Source: HXMU1420-2 sp040830545 (GTDB lineage: Bacteria; Pseudomonadota; Alphaproteobacteria; Rhodobacterales; Rhodobacteraceae). From it: a stretch of 17,213 bases of DNA. The notes under the pieces are model-generated. The model searched no databases and had not been told where the DNA came from. It was given only the letters and a program-made list of their open reading frames with translations. The translations under genes and the position numbers were made by a program. Shown piece after piece: positions 6,088 through 14,127 of this stretch. How positions within the stretch are numbered: the first letter of the stretch is position 1; each line of letters starts with the position of its first letter. The DNA lies in assembly GCA_040830545.1 (NCBI GenBank), contig JBFOMB010000138.1, forward strand, positions 1 to 17,213. The letters are read 5' to 3'.

Positions 6088-7679
6088 TCTGCTGCCTCCA
6101 GTCGGGTTTTGGAGAGGGCATCAGCGGCAATGGTCAGCAACAGGCGCTTGTCCAGCTTACCACGCGCGGTTTTCGGCAGCACGTCCATCGGTACAACAAC
6201 CTTGGGGACGCAATAGTACGGCAGCGAGTCACGCACATTGTCCTGCGCGGCATTCGGGCAAACGGAACCGGGGCTGACAAATGACACCAGTGTGCGGTCA
6301 TCAAACTTCAGTGTCACCGCTTGGTCGCACCCTTCGGTCACCTCCAGCGACCGGGACACGCCGTCCAGTTCCACCCGGAAACCGCGAATTTTGACCAGAT
6401 CGTCGACACGCCCGAAATGCAGCAATTCGCCCGTGTCGGTCCAAGCGCCCAGATCGCGGGTACGGAACATCATATGTCCCGGGCGGAATGGGTCGGGGCG
6501 GTAACGTTCCGCATTCAATTCGGGGTTCGCCAGATAGCCTGCCGTGACGCAATCGCCACCTGCCCACATCTCGCCCTTCTCTCCGAAGGGCAGCGGGTTC
6601 AGGTCCGCGTCCAGCACGTAGACAGTGTTGTTCGGCGTCGGTTTGCCAATGGTCAGTTCCACCTTGTCTGGCGTGTGCACCATGGCGGTGTTGATGATCG
6701 TGGTCTCGGTCGGTCCACACGAATTGTAGAACCGGCAGAAACTGCCCCATTTATCCGCCAGAGGACGGGGGCATGGCTCCCCGGCGACGGCAGCGGTTTT
6801 GACCTGCTGGCACGCATCCGCGTCCAGCGAGCCCAGAATGGACGGCGTTGCGATCAGCACATCCACCCGGCTGGCGGTTTCCTGAATGTCGCGGCCACGG
6901 ATCACCAATGTCGCCCCGTTGGACAGTGCGCCCAGGATTTCCCAGGCGGCCATGTCAAACGCGATGGACAGGATTTGTCCGACTTTCAGCCCCGGGCGCA
7001 TGCCCAGATCTCCGGGAGCCGTCTGCAGGATGTTGCACAGGTTCTTGTGCGTCACCTGTACCCCGTTGGGCGTGCCGGTCGTGCCCGAGGTGAACAGGAT
7101 CATGCACAGGTCATCTGTGGTCAGAGGGCTTGGGATGGCCTCGTTGCTCAGGTCTGGATCGGCCATGACATCCTCGATTGCCAGCAGCGTCTGACCGTCC
7201 ACCAGCGGAACCTGATCAGCCATGTCCGCCAAAGTCAGAACCACACGTGTTCCAGTCACGGTCGAGATGTGGCGTAACGCGCTGTCGGTTGCGACGCCCA
7301 GATGCTGCGGGATGTAGGCCGCCCCGACCTTCATCGTGGCAAGGATGGCAACAACCATCGGGATCGACCGTTTCAGATAGACGCCAACCGTGTCACCGTG
7401 GCCCACGCCCAATGCGCGCAATTGCGTCGCAAGCTTGTTCGCGGCCTGATCCAGGGCGGCATAGGTCAGCGTTTCGCCATCACATTCAACTGCGGTGGCC
7501 TCGGGTTGATCAGCGGAAAAATGCTCAAAACCCGCCAGGATCGTCGAAAAGCGTGGGACTTCAACCGGGCCAAAACCGAACTCATGGAACCAATTTTCAG
7601 GAATCACTTGGGGAAGGGCGGATAACGTTTTGGGAAACGACGGCACGTAGGCCATATGGCCATCCGGTAAATGCGTCAT
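6084..7679 (-). CDS. Stand-alone NRPS-type adenylation enzyme (AMP-binding)
   Basis: 531 residues. All adenylation core motifs are visible: A3 LFTSGTTGTPNG (195-206), A4 FDMAAWE (241-247), A5 NSCGPTETT (319-327), A7 RTRDLG (406-411), A8 GRVDDLVKIRGFRVEL (423-438), and A10 KTARGKLDK with catalytic Lys508. Asp242 sits where GrsA-type domains have Asp235, the residue that holds the amino group of an amino acid, so an amino acid substrate is suggested. No carrier, condensation or reductase domain follows. The start is ATG 7679, preceded by GAGG with 5 nt spacing; the longer frame from 7736 would run through the divergent promoter and a palindrome. First gene of the operon with the TmpA-like and crotonase genes. 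A plain acyl-CoA ligase is the alternative. Confidence 0.85.
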   Translation of the reverse strand: MTHLPDGHMAYVPSFPKTLSALPQVIPENWFHEFGFGPVEVPRFSTILAGFEHFSADQPEATAVECDGETLTYAALDQAANKLATQLRALGVGHGDTVGVYLKRSIPMVVAILATMKVGAAYIPQHLGVATDSALRHISTVTGTRVVLTLADMADQVPLVDGQTLLAIEDVMADPDLSNEAIPSPLTTDDLCMILFTSGTTGTPNGVQVTHKNLCNILQTAPGDLGMRPGLKVGQILSIAFDMAAWEILGALSNGATLVIRGRDIQETASRVDVLIATPSILGSLDADACQQVKTAAVAGEPCPRPLADKWGSFCRFYNSCGPTETTIINTAMVHTPDKVELTIGKPTPNNTVYVLDADLNPLPFGEKGEMWAGGDCVTAGYLANPELNAERYRPDPFRPGHMMFRTRDLGAWTDTGELLHFGRVDDLVKIRGFRVELDGVSRSLEVTEGCDQAVTLKFDDRTLVSFVSPGSVCPNAAQDNVRDSLPYYCVPKVVVPMDVLPKTARGKLDKRLLLTIAADALSKTRLEAAE

Positions 7680-7684
7680 GGGAA

Positions 7685-7688
7685 CCTC
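7685..7688 (-). promoter_or_regulatory. Ribosome binding site deciding the adenylation gene start
   Basis: Minus-strand GAGG, 5 nt before ATG 7679. The upstream ATGs in the same frame (7736, 7730, 7712) have no comparable site. Confidence 0.65.
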
Positions 7689-7713
7689 ATACTCTGCGGA
7701 TGGGCAAAGCATG

Positions 7714-7730
7714 ATGGGAAATTTTCCCAT
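7714..7730. promoter_or_regulatory. 17-bp perfect palindrome, candidate operator
   Basis: ATGGGAAA, one central T, TTTCCCAT: two perfect 8-bp arms. It lies in the 68-bp gap between the divergent adenylation operon and the DUF6502 gene, 35 nt upstream of the adenylation gene start. Position and symmetry fit a dimeric repressor site controlling both directions. The binding protein is unknown; the DUF6502 protein is one candidate. Confidence 0.5.
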
Positions 7731-7747
7731 TATCAACCCACACGCTC

Positions 7748-8662
7748 GTGAACGTCCTCTTGAAGTCGCCCCTGAAACATCTTTATTGTAATTCAGGGTT
7801 TTTGGGCGGGATCGAATTTTCGGTGGGACAAGATCGGGACAACAAGACAGAAGACACGTTCGCCCTGATCCTGAAACCCATATCTAAGCTATTGATAAAT
7901 TACGACATACCTCTGCCCTCAGCAGTCGAACTGTTGAAGCGCAGCCTTGTCGGCGCAGTCAGCAACGACCCGGATGCCAGCGATAGTTTGGTCAGCCTGC
8001 GGACCGGGGTACATCGCAAGGATGTGAAGCGTTTGCGTGCAGGGGGTGCCCAGGGCACCTCGAAAAAAATTCCCATATCCGGCCTGGCCATGGTGATCAC
8101 CACCTGGTGTCAGGACGATCCATTCCGGGACGTGAACGGGTTGGGCAATCTGTTACCGCGCCGTGGGACAGATACTGAACCGGGATTCGACACGCTGGTC
8201 CGCGCCAGCAAAGTTGATCTGGCGCCAGCCACAGTTCTCAGAGAGCTGGTCGAGCAGGGTTTGGCGCGGATGCATGATGACGATCGCGTCGAATTGCTGT
8301 CATCCACCTTTATCCCGCGTGGCGGGCAGGCCGCCTTGGATGCCTTTGAGGCCACCATTGCGGATCACATCCGCATCGCAACGGAAAACGTGTTGGCGGA
8401 ACCCGGCGAACCACGACAATTTGATCAGGTCCTGCGGTATTCGCATCTTTCCGCCGATTCCGTCCAAAAGCTGGAACATGAAGCGCGAAAACTCGCGCGG
8501 GAATATCTGGAACGGCTCAACGCTCTTGCGCACCGATTGCAGAGCGAGGATGACGCGTCGGGAAGGCTCCAAAATGGTCGATTTGTTACAGGGGTTTATG
8601 TGGCTCCGACGCCACCCGAGACGGATGCCCCGCAATCTGCCCAAAAGAAAGACAGGGACTGA
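7748..8662 (+). CDS. DUF6502-family protein, possible DNA-binding regulator
   Basis: 304 residues. The recognisable part starts near residue 36 (DTFALILKPISKLLINYDIP) and runs through a helix-turn-helix-like stretch (SLRTGVHRKDVKRL, about 82-95) and VLRELVEQGLARM (about 168-180), as in proteins labelled DUF6502. The C-terminal third is helical and charged, ending in a disordered-looking proline/alanine tail. No membrane segment or signal peptide. The start is uncertain: GTG 7748 gives 304 residues, while in-frame GTG 7823 just before the conserved region would give 279. It is divergent from the adenylation operon and 9 nt upstream of the DUF5666 gene, so those two are likely one transcript. 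A regulatory role is inferred from the HTH-like segment and the position only. Confidence 0.75.
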   Translation: MNVLLKSPLKHLYCNSGFLGGIEFSVGQDRDNKTEDTFALILKPISKLLINYDIPLPSAVELLKRSLVGAVSNDPDASDSLVSLRTGVHRKDVKRLRAGGAQGTSKKIPISGLAMVITTWCQDDPFRDVNGLGNLLPRRGTDTEPGFDTLVRASKVDLAPATVLRELVEQGLARMHDDDRVELLSSTFIPRGGQAALDAFEATIADHIRIATENVLAEPGEPRQFDQVLRYSHLSADSVQKLEHEARKLAREYLERLNALAHRLQSEDDASGRLQNGRFVTGVYVAPTPPETDAPQSAQKKDRD

Positions 8663-8671
8663 CAAGTTACG

Positions 8672-9568
8672 ATGAACAGGTTTCAGTGGGCGTGTTCCGC
8701 CATAATTGCCATAGCCCTTCTTGCCGGGCTGCCCGTCCTGTCCAGTGACCGCGACGATGCGCGCGAAGGCGGTTTGACTGGCACTGGAATTGTCGGCGAA
8801 GTCACGGCACTTGGCAGTATCATCGTAAACGGGCAACGGATCACGTTTGACCCGGACCTGCCTGTTGCTCAGCCTCTAGACAGTAAGCTGGCCAGCGCGT
8901 TGAGCCCGGGTGAGGTTGTCGCTGTTGCCGTGACCCCGTCCGACGAAGACTGGGATGCACAGGCCATCACGCAGGTATATCCGTTGATTGGCCCGGTCGG
9001 GGCCATTGGCCCCAATGGGCTGACGGTTCTGGGCTCTCCGGTTCAGGTTGCTGGACCACTGCCGAGCTTGAATGTCGGCGATTGGGTGGCTGTCAGCGGT
9101 TTCTGGAACCGCGGGACCGTCACCGCAACCGTCATCACGCCAATCGCACCGCAAGAGCAGGCCAGCATTCAGGGCAGCTACCGGACACCCGTGAAAGGAG
9201 AGGCGCTGCGGATCGGAGGAACCACGCTGGACGGCGTCGAGCTGCAACATGCGAATGATGGCGACATCATCCGGGCGGCAGGCATTGTGCAAAATGGCGG
9301 TTTGCAGGTGACTGACGTATTTCTGGGTTTGTTTGACGCCCCCGTGGATCTGGTTCTGGCCGAAGGGTACTTTTCTTCGGTCGATCCGACCGGGCATTAC
9401 ACGTTGGTTGGCACCGGGCTGTCATCCTTTACGGAAAACCTTGATGCCGTGATGCCGGACAGTCGCGCACAGGTTTGCGGGATCGGTGGGCGTATGATCC
9501 ACGGCCTGCCGGATATCACTGCAACTGATCGCGACAGGCTGGTTCGCCTCGGATGCACCCTGCCTTAA
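8672..9568 (+). CDS. Exported DUF5666 domain protein
   Basis: 298 residues. Residues 1-25 form a signal peptide (MNRFQWACSAIIAIALLAGL followed by a polar region). The mature protein is built of repeated short beta-type units rich in V, G and I, such as GTGIVGEVTALGSIIVNGQR, then LGSPVQVAGPLPSLNVGDWV, then GGTTLDGVELQHANDGDIIR. This pattern of OB-like modules is typical of proteins labelled DUF5666. There is no lipobox cysteine, so it should be periplasmic or secreted. It follows the DUF6502 gene by 9 nt and the two families often occur together. It converges with dinB, with 11 nt between stop codons. Function unknown. Confidence 0.75.
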   Translation: MNRFQWACSAIIAIALLAGLPVLSSDRDDAREGGLTGTGIVGEVTALGSIIVNGQRITFDPDLPVAQPLDSKLASALSPGEVVAVAVTPSDEDWDAQAITQVYPLIGPVGAIGPNGLTVLGSPVQVAGPLPSLNVGDWVAVSGFWNRGTVTATVITPIAPQEQASIQGSYRTPVKGEALRIGGTTLDGVELQHANDGDIIRAAGIVQNGGLQVTDVFLGLFDAPVDLVLAEGYFSSVDPTGHYTLVGTGLSSFTENLDAVMPDSRAQVCGIGGRMIHGLPDITATDRDRLVRLGCTLP

Positions 9569-9579
9569 CGCAGTTGGCG

Positions 9580-10899
9580 TCAACGCAGCGACCGTCCCTT
9601 CACGATAGCGTCTGACCCGAACCGTTCGCGGATGGCGTCAGATGCGCGTTCGGCACCGGTGCGCTGTACCGCCTGCGGGTCCAGCAGATCACCCGACACA
9701 TCTGCGCCCTCGGCCCCGCACAAATCCGACAGGCCACATCCCAGCAGGCGAAACGGTCCCTTGTCACCAACCTGATCAAACAGTCCTCGCGCCTGCCGAT
9801 ACAACGTGTCAGCCAGTTGCGTGGGTTCGCGCAGGGACAGGCGTCGTGTCAGGATCTTGTGGTCCGAGCGTTTGAGTTTCAGTGTCACCACCCGGCCCGC
9901 GATCCCCTTGGCCTTAGCTCGGTCGGCCACCTTTTCCGCCACGCGCCAAAGGTGCCCGTCCAGAAGGTCGATATCCGCCGTATCCTCGTGAAAGGTGGTT
10001 TCGTTCGAAATGGATTTCATCGGATCACTGCCACTGACCCGCCGCCGGTCCTGCCCGCGTGCCAGATGCCACAGTCGGTCGCCCGTCGCGCCAAACCTTG
10101 AGCTCAGTTCCTCCCGCTCCCAGCGCAGCAGGTCCGAAAAAGTCCGAATGCCCGCCGCCTCCAGATGGTCCCGCGTGACCTGTCCGACACCCCAGATCAG
10201 GCTTACGGGCTTGTCCCGCAGGAAATCCGCCGTTTCTGCCTGCCCGATCACTGAAAATCCGCGTGGTTTGTCCAGGTCCGAGGCCACTTTGGCCAGGAAC
10301 TTGTTATGTGATAGCCCAATGGAACCCGTCAGGCCCAGTTCGTCTTTCATACGCTTGACCAGTCGACCCAGCATGACGGCTGGCGGCGCGCCATGCAGGC
10401 GCTCCGTCCCCGAAAGGTCCATGAACGCTTCGTCCAGCGACAGCGGTTCGACCACCGGGGTCAGTTCGTCCATCATTGCTCGGATTTGACGGGACACGTC
10501 CGCGTAGACGGGCATGCGCGGCTTGATGATCACCGCATCCGGGCACAGTTCCAGTGCCTTGAACATCGGCATGGCCGACCGCACACCCCGAATACGCGCC
10601 ACGTAACAGGCGGTCGACACCACACCCCGCCTACCGCCTCCTATGATGACTGGTTTCGCGGCCAGACTGGGATCGTCACGCTTCTCCACACTGGCATAAA
10701 ACGCGTCGCAGTCCATGTGCGCGATGGAGAGCGAAAAAAGCTCGGGATGCGATTTGATACGCGGGCTGCCACAGGTGGGACACCGACGGGGCGGCGTCGG
10801 CTGGGGCATCGCGGTCAGGCAGTCACGGCAAAAGGCAGGCATGGGTGCGTGAGGATCGAAAGGTCCCGGTCGGAACGGATGTCCATGTTTCTTAGCCAT
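9580..10899 (-). CDS. dinB: DNA polymerase IV with zinc-ribbon-like N-terminal extension
   Basis: 439 residues, against about 350 for E. coli Pol IV. It is a Y-family translesion polymerase, error-prone bypass of damaged template. Catalytic acidic residues are visible: Asp63 in HMDCDAFYASVE (61-72), then Asp156 and Glu157 in SLDEAF (154-159). The helix-hairpin-helix region includes LIWGVGQVT, and the little-finger domain follows. The first 50 residues are extra and contain CRDC (24-27) and CPTC (40-43), a likely zinc-binding pair of CxxC motifs. Start ATG 10899 is chosen because the longer frame back to 11295 overlaps the divergent MFS gene and has no family resemblance. I saw no LexA box in the 120-bp gap. 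Confidence 0.92.
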   Translation of the reverse strand: MAKKHGHPFRPGPFDPHAPMPAFCRDCLTAMPQPTPPRRCPTCGSPRIKSHPELFSLSIAHMDCDAFYASVEKRDDPSLAAKPVIIGGGRRGVVSTACYVARIRGVRSAMPMFKALELCPDAVIIKPRMPVYADVSRQIRAMMDELTPVVEPLSLDEAFMDLSGTERLHGAPPAVMLGRLVKRMKDELGLTGSIGLSHNKFLAKVASDLDKPRGFSVIGQAETADFLRDKPVSLIWGVGQVTRDHLEAAGIRTFSDLLRWEREELSSRFGATGDRLWHLARGQDRRRVSGSDPMKSISNETTFHEDTADIDLLDGHLWRVAEKVADRAKAKGIAGRVVTLKLKRSDHKILTRRLSLREPTQLADTLYRQARGLFDQVGDKGPFRLLGCGLSDLCGAEGADVSGDLLDPQAVQRTGAERASDAIRERFGSDAIVKGRSLR

Positions 10900-11019
10900 C
10901 AGAATAACCGGGGCACCCCCTGCCCACAATCGACAAACGTCAGTTCGCCCTTGCGATCCCCGCGCAATCGCCAATACCGTGCAGGGACGACCTCGGGTCA
11001 CGCGTGCGGAAGGGCGACA
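10900..11019. other. Divergent intergenic region dinB / MFS exporter
   Basis: 120 bases between two divergent starts, so promoters for both genes should be here. I see no clear sigma-70 hexamers or strong palindrome. Confidence 0.4.
11008..11014 (+). promoter_or_regulatory. Ribosome binding site deciding the MFS start
   Basis: GGAAGGG with 5 nt to ATG 11020. This fixes the start and rejects the 209-codon upstream extension of the same frame, which lies antisense to dinB. Confidence 0.7.
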
Positions 11020-12168
11020 ATGGGACGAGCCTGGCCAATATTGATCCTTCTGGGGTTTTGCCAGCTGTGCGCGAGTTGGGGATCGCTGGCAATTGTCGCA
11101 GTGCAGGTCGAAATGCGCACCGGGCTGGCCATCACCACCGAGGACATCGCCGCCCTGGTCTGGGCCTTCTCTTTTTCCATCGCGGTTGGAGCTGTGGCCG
11201 CACAGGTGCTGATTGGGCACTGGGATCGGAGGGCGGTTTTGTTCACCTCTCTGGCCGTGCTGGCCTGCGGAGGGGTTGGGCTGGGCCTCGCCCAAAGCTG
11301 GGAACAGGCGATGATCGCACGGGTCGTGATGGCCTTGGGCGCAGCGTCTGTTTTGCCGACGGCGTCCGTTATCGCCTCCTCACTTGTGACCGAAGAACAG
11401 CGACCTGCGGCCTTGTCCGTGGTGTTTGCCGGGCTGACAGGTTCACTGGTCGTCGCCTTGCCAATCTCCAGCGCGGTTGCCGACAGCTTTGGCTGGCGGG
11501 CGGCGTGGTTCGTGGCCGGGGGTGCGGCCGCCGTTGCCGCACTGGGCGTATTGATCGGTGTTCCGGGGGGCGTGCGCGGGACACGCGCTTCGCTGGGTCA
11601 GATGCTCGCAGTGTTGGCGAACCGTACAACGGCGCTGACCATTGCGACCACGTTGCTTTTGGTCGGCGGTGGGTTCCTGACCTATTCGATGGTGGCCTTC
11701 TGGTACGTGGAGGTGGGCGGCATGCCCAGGTCGACGCTCACGCTTGCCCTGCTGATTTCCGGCATCGCGTCGATGATGGGCAACGCCGTGTCGTCCTGGA
11801 TGGTGCGTACCATGGGGCGCGAGGGCGCGATCCTTGGCGGGCTGGCCTTCACAGCGCTGTGTTTCATGATCCTGTGGGCCACGCCCCATGTCTATGTTTT
11901 GTCCGGTCCGGCGTTTGTTCTGTTCGGCGTGGGATGGGCGCTGTGCCTGGCTCCACTGCAAGCGCGCCTGATCGAATCCGCCGGACCGCGTGCACAACTG
12001 GCCTTGGCGCTCAACGCTACCGCATTCTTCGGCGGTCAGGGGTTGGGAGCGGCCATTGGCGGGACGGTCTATGACCAATTTGGCCCGGCAACCCTGCCCA
12101 TCGCATCGGTTGCGGTGTTGATTGTCGCAACAACGGTGTTTTTCGTGTCCAAGCCCAAGGCGCAGTGA
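11020..12168 (+). CDS. MFS exporter, DHA1-like
   Basis: 382 residues with about 12 hydrophobic segments across the whole length. The loop between segments 2 and 3 has the MFS motif-A-like GHWDRRAVL, and an RVVMALGAASVLPTASVIAS stretch corresponds to helices 4-5 of drug/metabolite antiporters. Such proteins usually export small molecules by proton antiport; the substrate cannot be told. The start ATG 11020 has a strong Shine-Dalgarno 5 nt ahead. It is divergent from dinB, and its stop is followed at once by foldback repeat B, so it is a single-gene unit. A nitrate/cyanate-type transporter is a less likely alternative. Confidence 0.88.
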   Translation: MGRAWPILILLGFCQLCASWGSLAIVAVQVEMRTGLAITTEDIAALVWAFSFSIAVGAVAAQVLIGHWDRRAVLFTSLAVLACGGVGLGLAQSWEQAMIARVVMALGAASVLPTASVIASSLVTEEQRPAALSVVFAGLTGSLVVALPISSAVADSFGWRAAWFVAGGAAAVAALGVLIGVPGGVRGTRASLGQMLAVLANRTTALTIATTLLLVGGGFLTYSMVAFWYVEVGGMPRSTLTLALLISGIASMMGNAVSSWMVRTMGREGAILGGLAFTALCFMILWATPHVYVLSGPAFVLFGVGWALCLAPLQARLIESAGPRAQLALALNATAFFGGQGLGAAIGGTVYDQFGPATLPIASVAVLIVATTVFFVSKPKAQ

Positions 12169-12174
12169 CGCGTC

Positions 12175-12277
12175 AGAGCAGTTTTCGATACACCTGAATC
12201 GCTCAACGCTGCATGAAATCACAGATTTCAACGCGTTAAGTGATACGCGATGTATCAGGTTAAATCGAAAACGTTTT
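12175..12277. repeat. Foldback repeat element, copy B
   Basis: About 103 bp filling the gap between two convergent genes. The left end (AGAGCAGTTTTCGATACACC) mirrors the reverse complement of the right end (AAAACGTTTTCGATTTAACC). Nested inside are AACGC/GCGTT arms and a perfect TGAAATC-ACA-GATTTCA hairpin (12214-12230). Its minus strand carries TTTAACCTGATACATC, identical to copy A at 64-79. The right end overlaps the stop codon of the carbamoyltransferase gene. It may act as a bidirectional terminator for the two genes. Confidence 0.75.
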
Positions 12278-14117
12278 AGTCCAGCGCGTATTTGTTCTTG
12301 TAGTCTTCTGCCAGTGCCGGGTCCTGTTGGTCCTTGCGCAGCACGGCGTTGCCGACCACCAGCAGGTCCAGATCGGTCCCCATGAAGCAGCGAAACGCAT
12401 CCTCGGGCGTGCAGACGATAGGTTCCCCCCGCACATTGAACGATGTGTTCACCACTAGCGGGCAGCCCGTAATGTCCCGGAACGCCGCGATCAGGCGGTG
12501 ATAGCGCGGGTTCGTGTCGCTGTGCACCGTCTGAATACGCGCGGAATAGTCGATATGGGTGATCGCAGGCACGTCGGATCGCGCCACGTTCAGCTTGTCG
12601 ATCCCGAACAGCGCCTTTTCATCCTCGGTCATGTCCCGGCGGCGGCTGTCCCGCACATAATCTACGAGCAGCATGTAGGGACTGTCTTCATCCAGGTTGA
12701 ACCACTCGGCCATGTCTTCGCGCAGGACCGAGGGCGCAAAGGGGCGGAAGCTTTCGCGAAACTTGACCTTGAGGTTCAGGGTCTTCTGCATGGACGGGGA
12801 CCGTGGATCGCCGAGAATCGACCGCCCGCCCAGGGCGCGCGGACCAAACTCCATCCGGCCCGAGAACCAGCCAACCGCCTGCCCATCCGCCAGCGCCTGT
12901 GCGGTTGTGGCAATGGTCGCATCTTCGTCCAGCGTTTCGAACACGGCCTGCTGCGCGGTGAGTCGTGCCTCAATATCGGTCTGAGCATAGGTGGGACCCA
13001 GATAGCTGCCCTTCATCGCATCACGAGACTTGGAAACGGTGCGCGGTTGATCCAGTTCCTGATGCCACGCAGCCTGCGCCGCACCCAACGCTCCGCCCGC
13101 ATCCCCGGCGGCGGGCTGTATCCAGACCCGTTTGAAATGCTGGTCGCGCAGCACCTTGCCGTTGGCCACGCAATTGAGCGCGACGCCCCCCGCCAGACAC
13201 AGGTTGGGCACATCATATTCCCGCGACAAGGCACGGGTCAGGGTCATCACGACCTCTTCGGTCACCGCCTGGATCGAGGCCGCGACATCCATGTGGAATT
13301 GCGTCAGCTGATCCGTATCGGGTTTGCGCACCGGTTCGCCAAACAACTGCGCAAACCGGTCATTGGTCATGGTCAGACCGGTGGCATAGTTGAAATAGTC
13401 CTGATTCAAACGAAACGACCCGTCCTCTTTCAGGTCGATCAGGTTGTCGAGGATCAGGTCCTTGAACCGCGGCTCGCCATAAGGGGCCAGGCCCATGACC
13501 TTGTATTCACCACTGTTGACGCGAAACCCGGTGTAGTAAGTCGCGGCTGAATAAAGCAGACCCAGCGAATGCGGGAAATGCAGTTCCTTCTGCATCTCGA
13601 TCCGGTTGCCCTGTCCCAACGCCACAGTTGTGGTTGCCCATTCGCCCACGCCGTCCAGCGTCAGCACAACCGCCTCTTCAAACGGTGAAGGATAAAAGGC
13701 GGACGCCGCATGGCTCATGTGGTGTTCAGCGAACAGCAGCTTTTTCCGCGCGTCGACGTTTTTGTCGATCTCTTTGAATTCCTTCACGATCAGGCTTTTC
13801 AGGAACAGCTTTTCCTTGATCCACACGGGGATTGCGACGCGGAACGATCCAGATCCGCGCGGGGCGTTGCCCACGTAAGTTTCCAGCAGGCGTTCGAACT
13901 TCAGGAACGGTTTGTCGTAAAACGCGACGTGGTCGATGTCGGCCAGCGTCAGCCCGGCCTCATCCAGCGTGTATTCGATGGCGTTCCGGGGGAAGCCTGC
14001 GTCGTGCTTTTTTCGCGTGAACCGTTCTTCTTGCGCGGCGGCCACGATCTCTCCATCCACCAGCAACGCGGCCGCGCTGTCGTGGTAGAAGGCAGACAAA
14101 CCAAGGATCGCGCTCAT
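12276..14117 (-). CDS. NodU/CmcH/SxtI-family O-carbamoyltransferase
   Basis: 613 residues, full family length. The N-terminal Kae1-like domain begins ILGLSAFYHDSAAALLVDG (4-22). Metal-binding histidines are His132 and His136 in EHHMSHAASAFY, with further metal/ligand residues at Asp155 (DGVGEW) and Asp339 (AAGDAGGALGAA). SGRMEFGPRALGGRSIL (419-435) and NTSFNVRGEPIV (557-568) are in the YrdC-like C-terminal part. The family moves a carbamoyl group from carbamoyl phosphate, through carbamoyl-adenylate, onto a hydroxyl of a sugar or natural product. ATG 14117 is preferred over 14147: GAGG lies 8 nt ahead and overlaps the stop of the small upstream gene. Last gene of a three-gene cassette; its TAA lies inside foldback repeat B. 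Acceptor unknown. Confidence 0.93.
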   Translation of the reverse strand: MSAILGLSAFYHDSAAALLVDGEIVAAAQEERFTRKKHDAGFPRNAIEYTLDEAGLTLADIDHVAFYDKPFLKFERLLETYVGNAPRGSGSFRVAIPVWIKEKLFLKSLIVKEFKEIDKNVDARKKLLFAEHHMSHAASAFYPSPFEEAVVLTLDGVGEWATTTVALGQGNRIEMQKELHFPHSLGLLYSAATYYTGFRVNSGEYKVMGLAPYGEPRFKDLILDNLIDLKEDGSFRLNQDYFNYATGLTMTNDRFAQLFGEPVRKPDTDQLTQFHMDVAASIQAVTEEVVMTLTRALSREYDVPNLCLAGGVALNCVANGKVLRDQHFKRVWIQPAAGDAGGALGAAQAAWHQELDQPRTVSKSRDAMKGSYLGPTYAQTDIEARLTAQQAVFETLDEDATIATTAQALADGQAVGWFSGRMEFGPRALGGRSILGDPRSPSMQKTLNLKVKFRESFRPFAPSVLREDMAEWFNLDEDSPYMLLVDYVRDSRRRDMTEDEKALFGIDKLNVARSDVPAITHIDYSARIQTVHSDTNPRYHRLIAAFRDITGCPLVVNTSFNVRGEPIVCTPEDAFRCFMGTDLDLLVVGNAVLRKDQQDPALAEDYKNKYALD

Positions 14118-14127
14118 CGCGTGATCC

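Noticed and set aside
10393..11019. 209-codon N-terminal extension of the MFS exporter
   Set aside because: Antisense to dinB, not hydrophobic, and a strong ribosome binding site sits before ATG 11020.
10900..11295. 132-codon N-terminal extension of DNA polymerase IV
   Set aside because: Antisense to the MFS gene, no homology expected; the family start region begins at ATG 10899.
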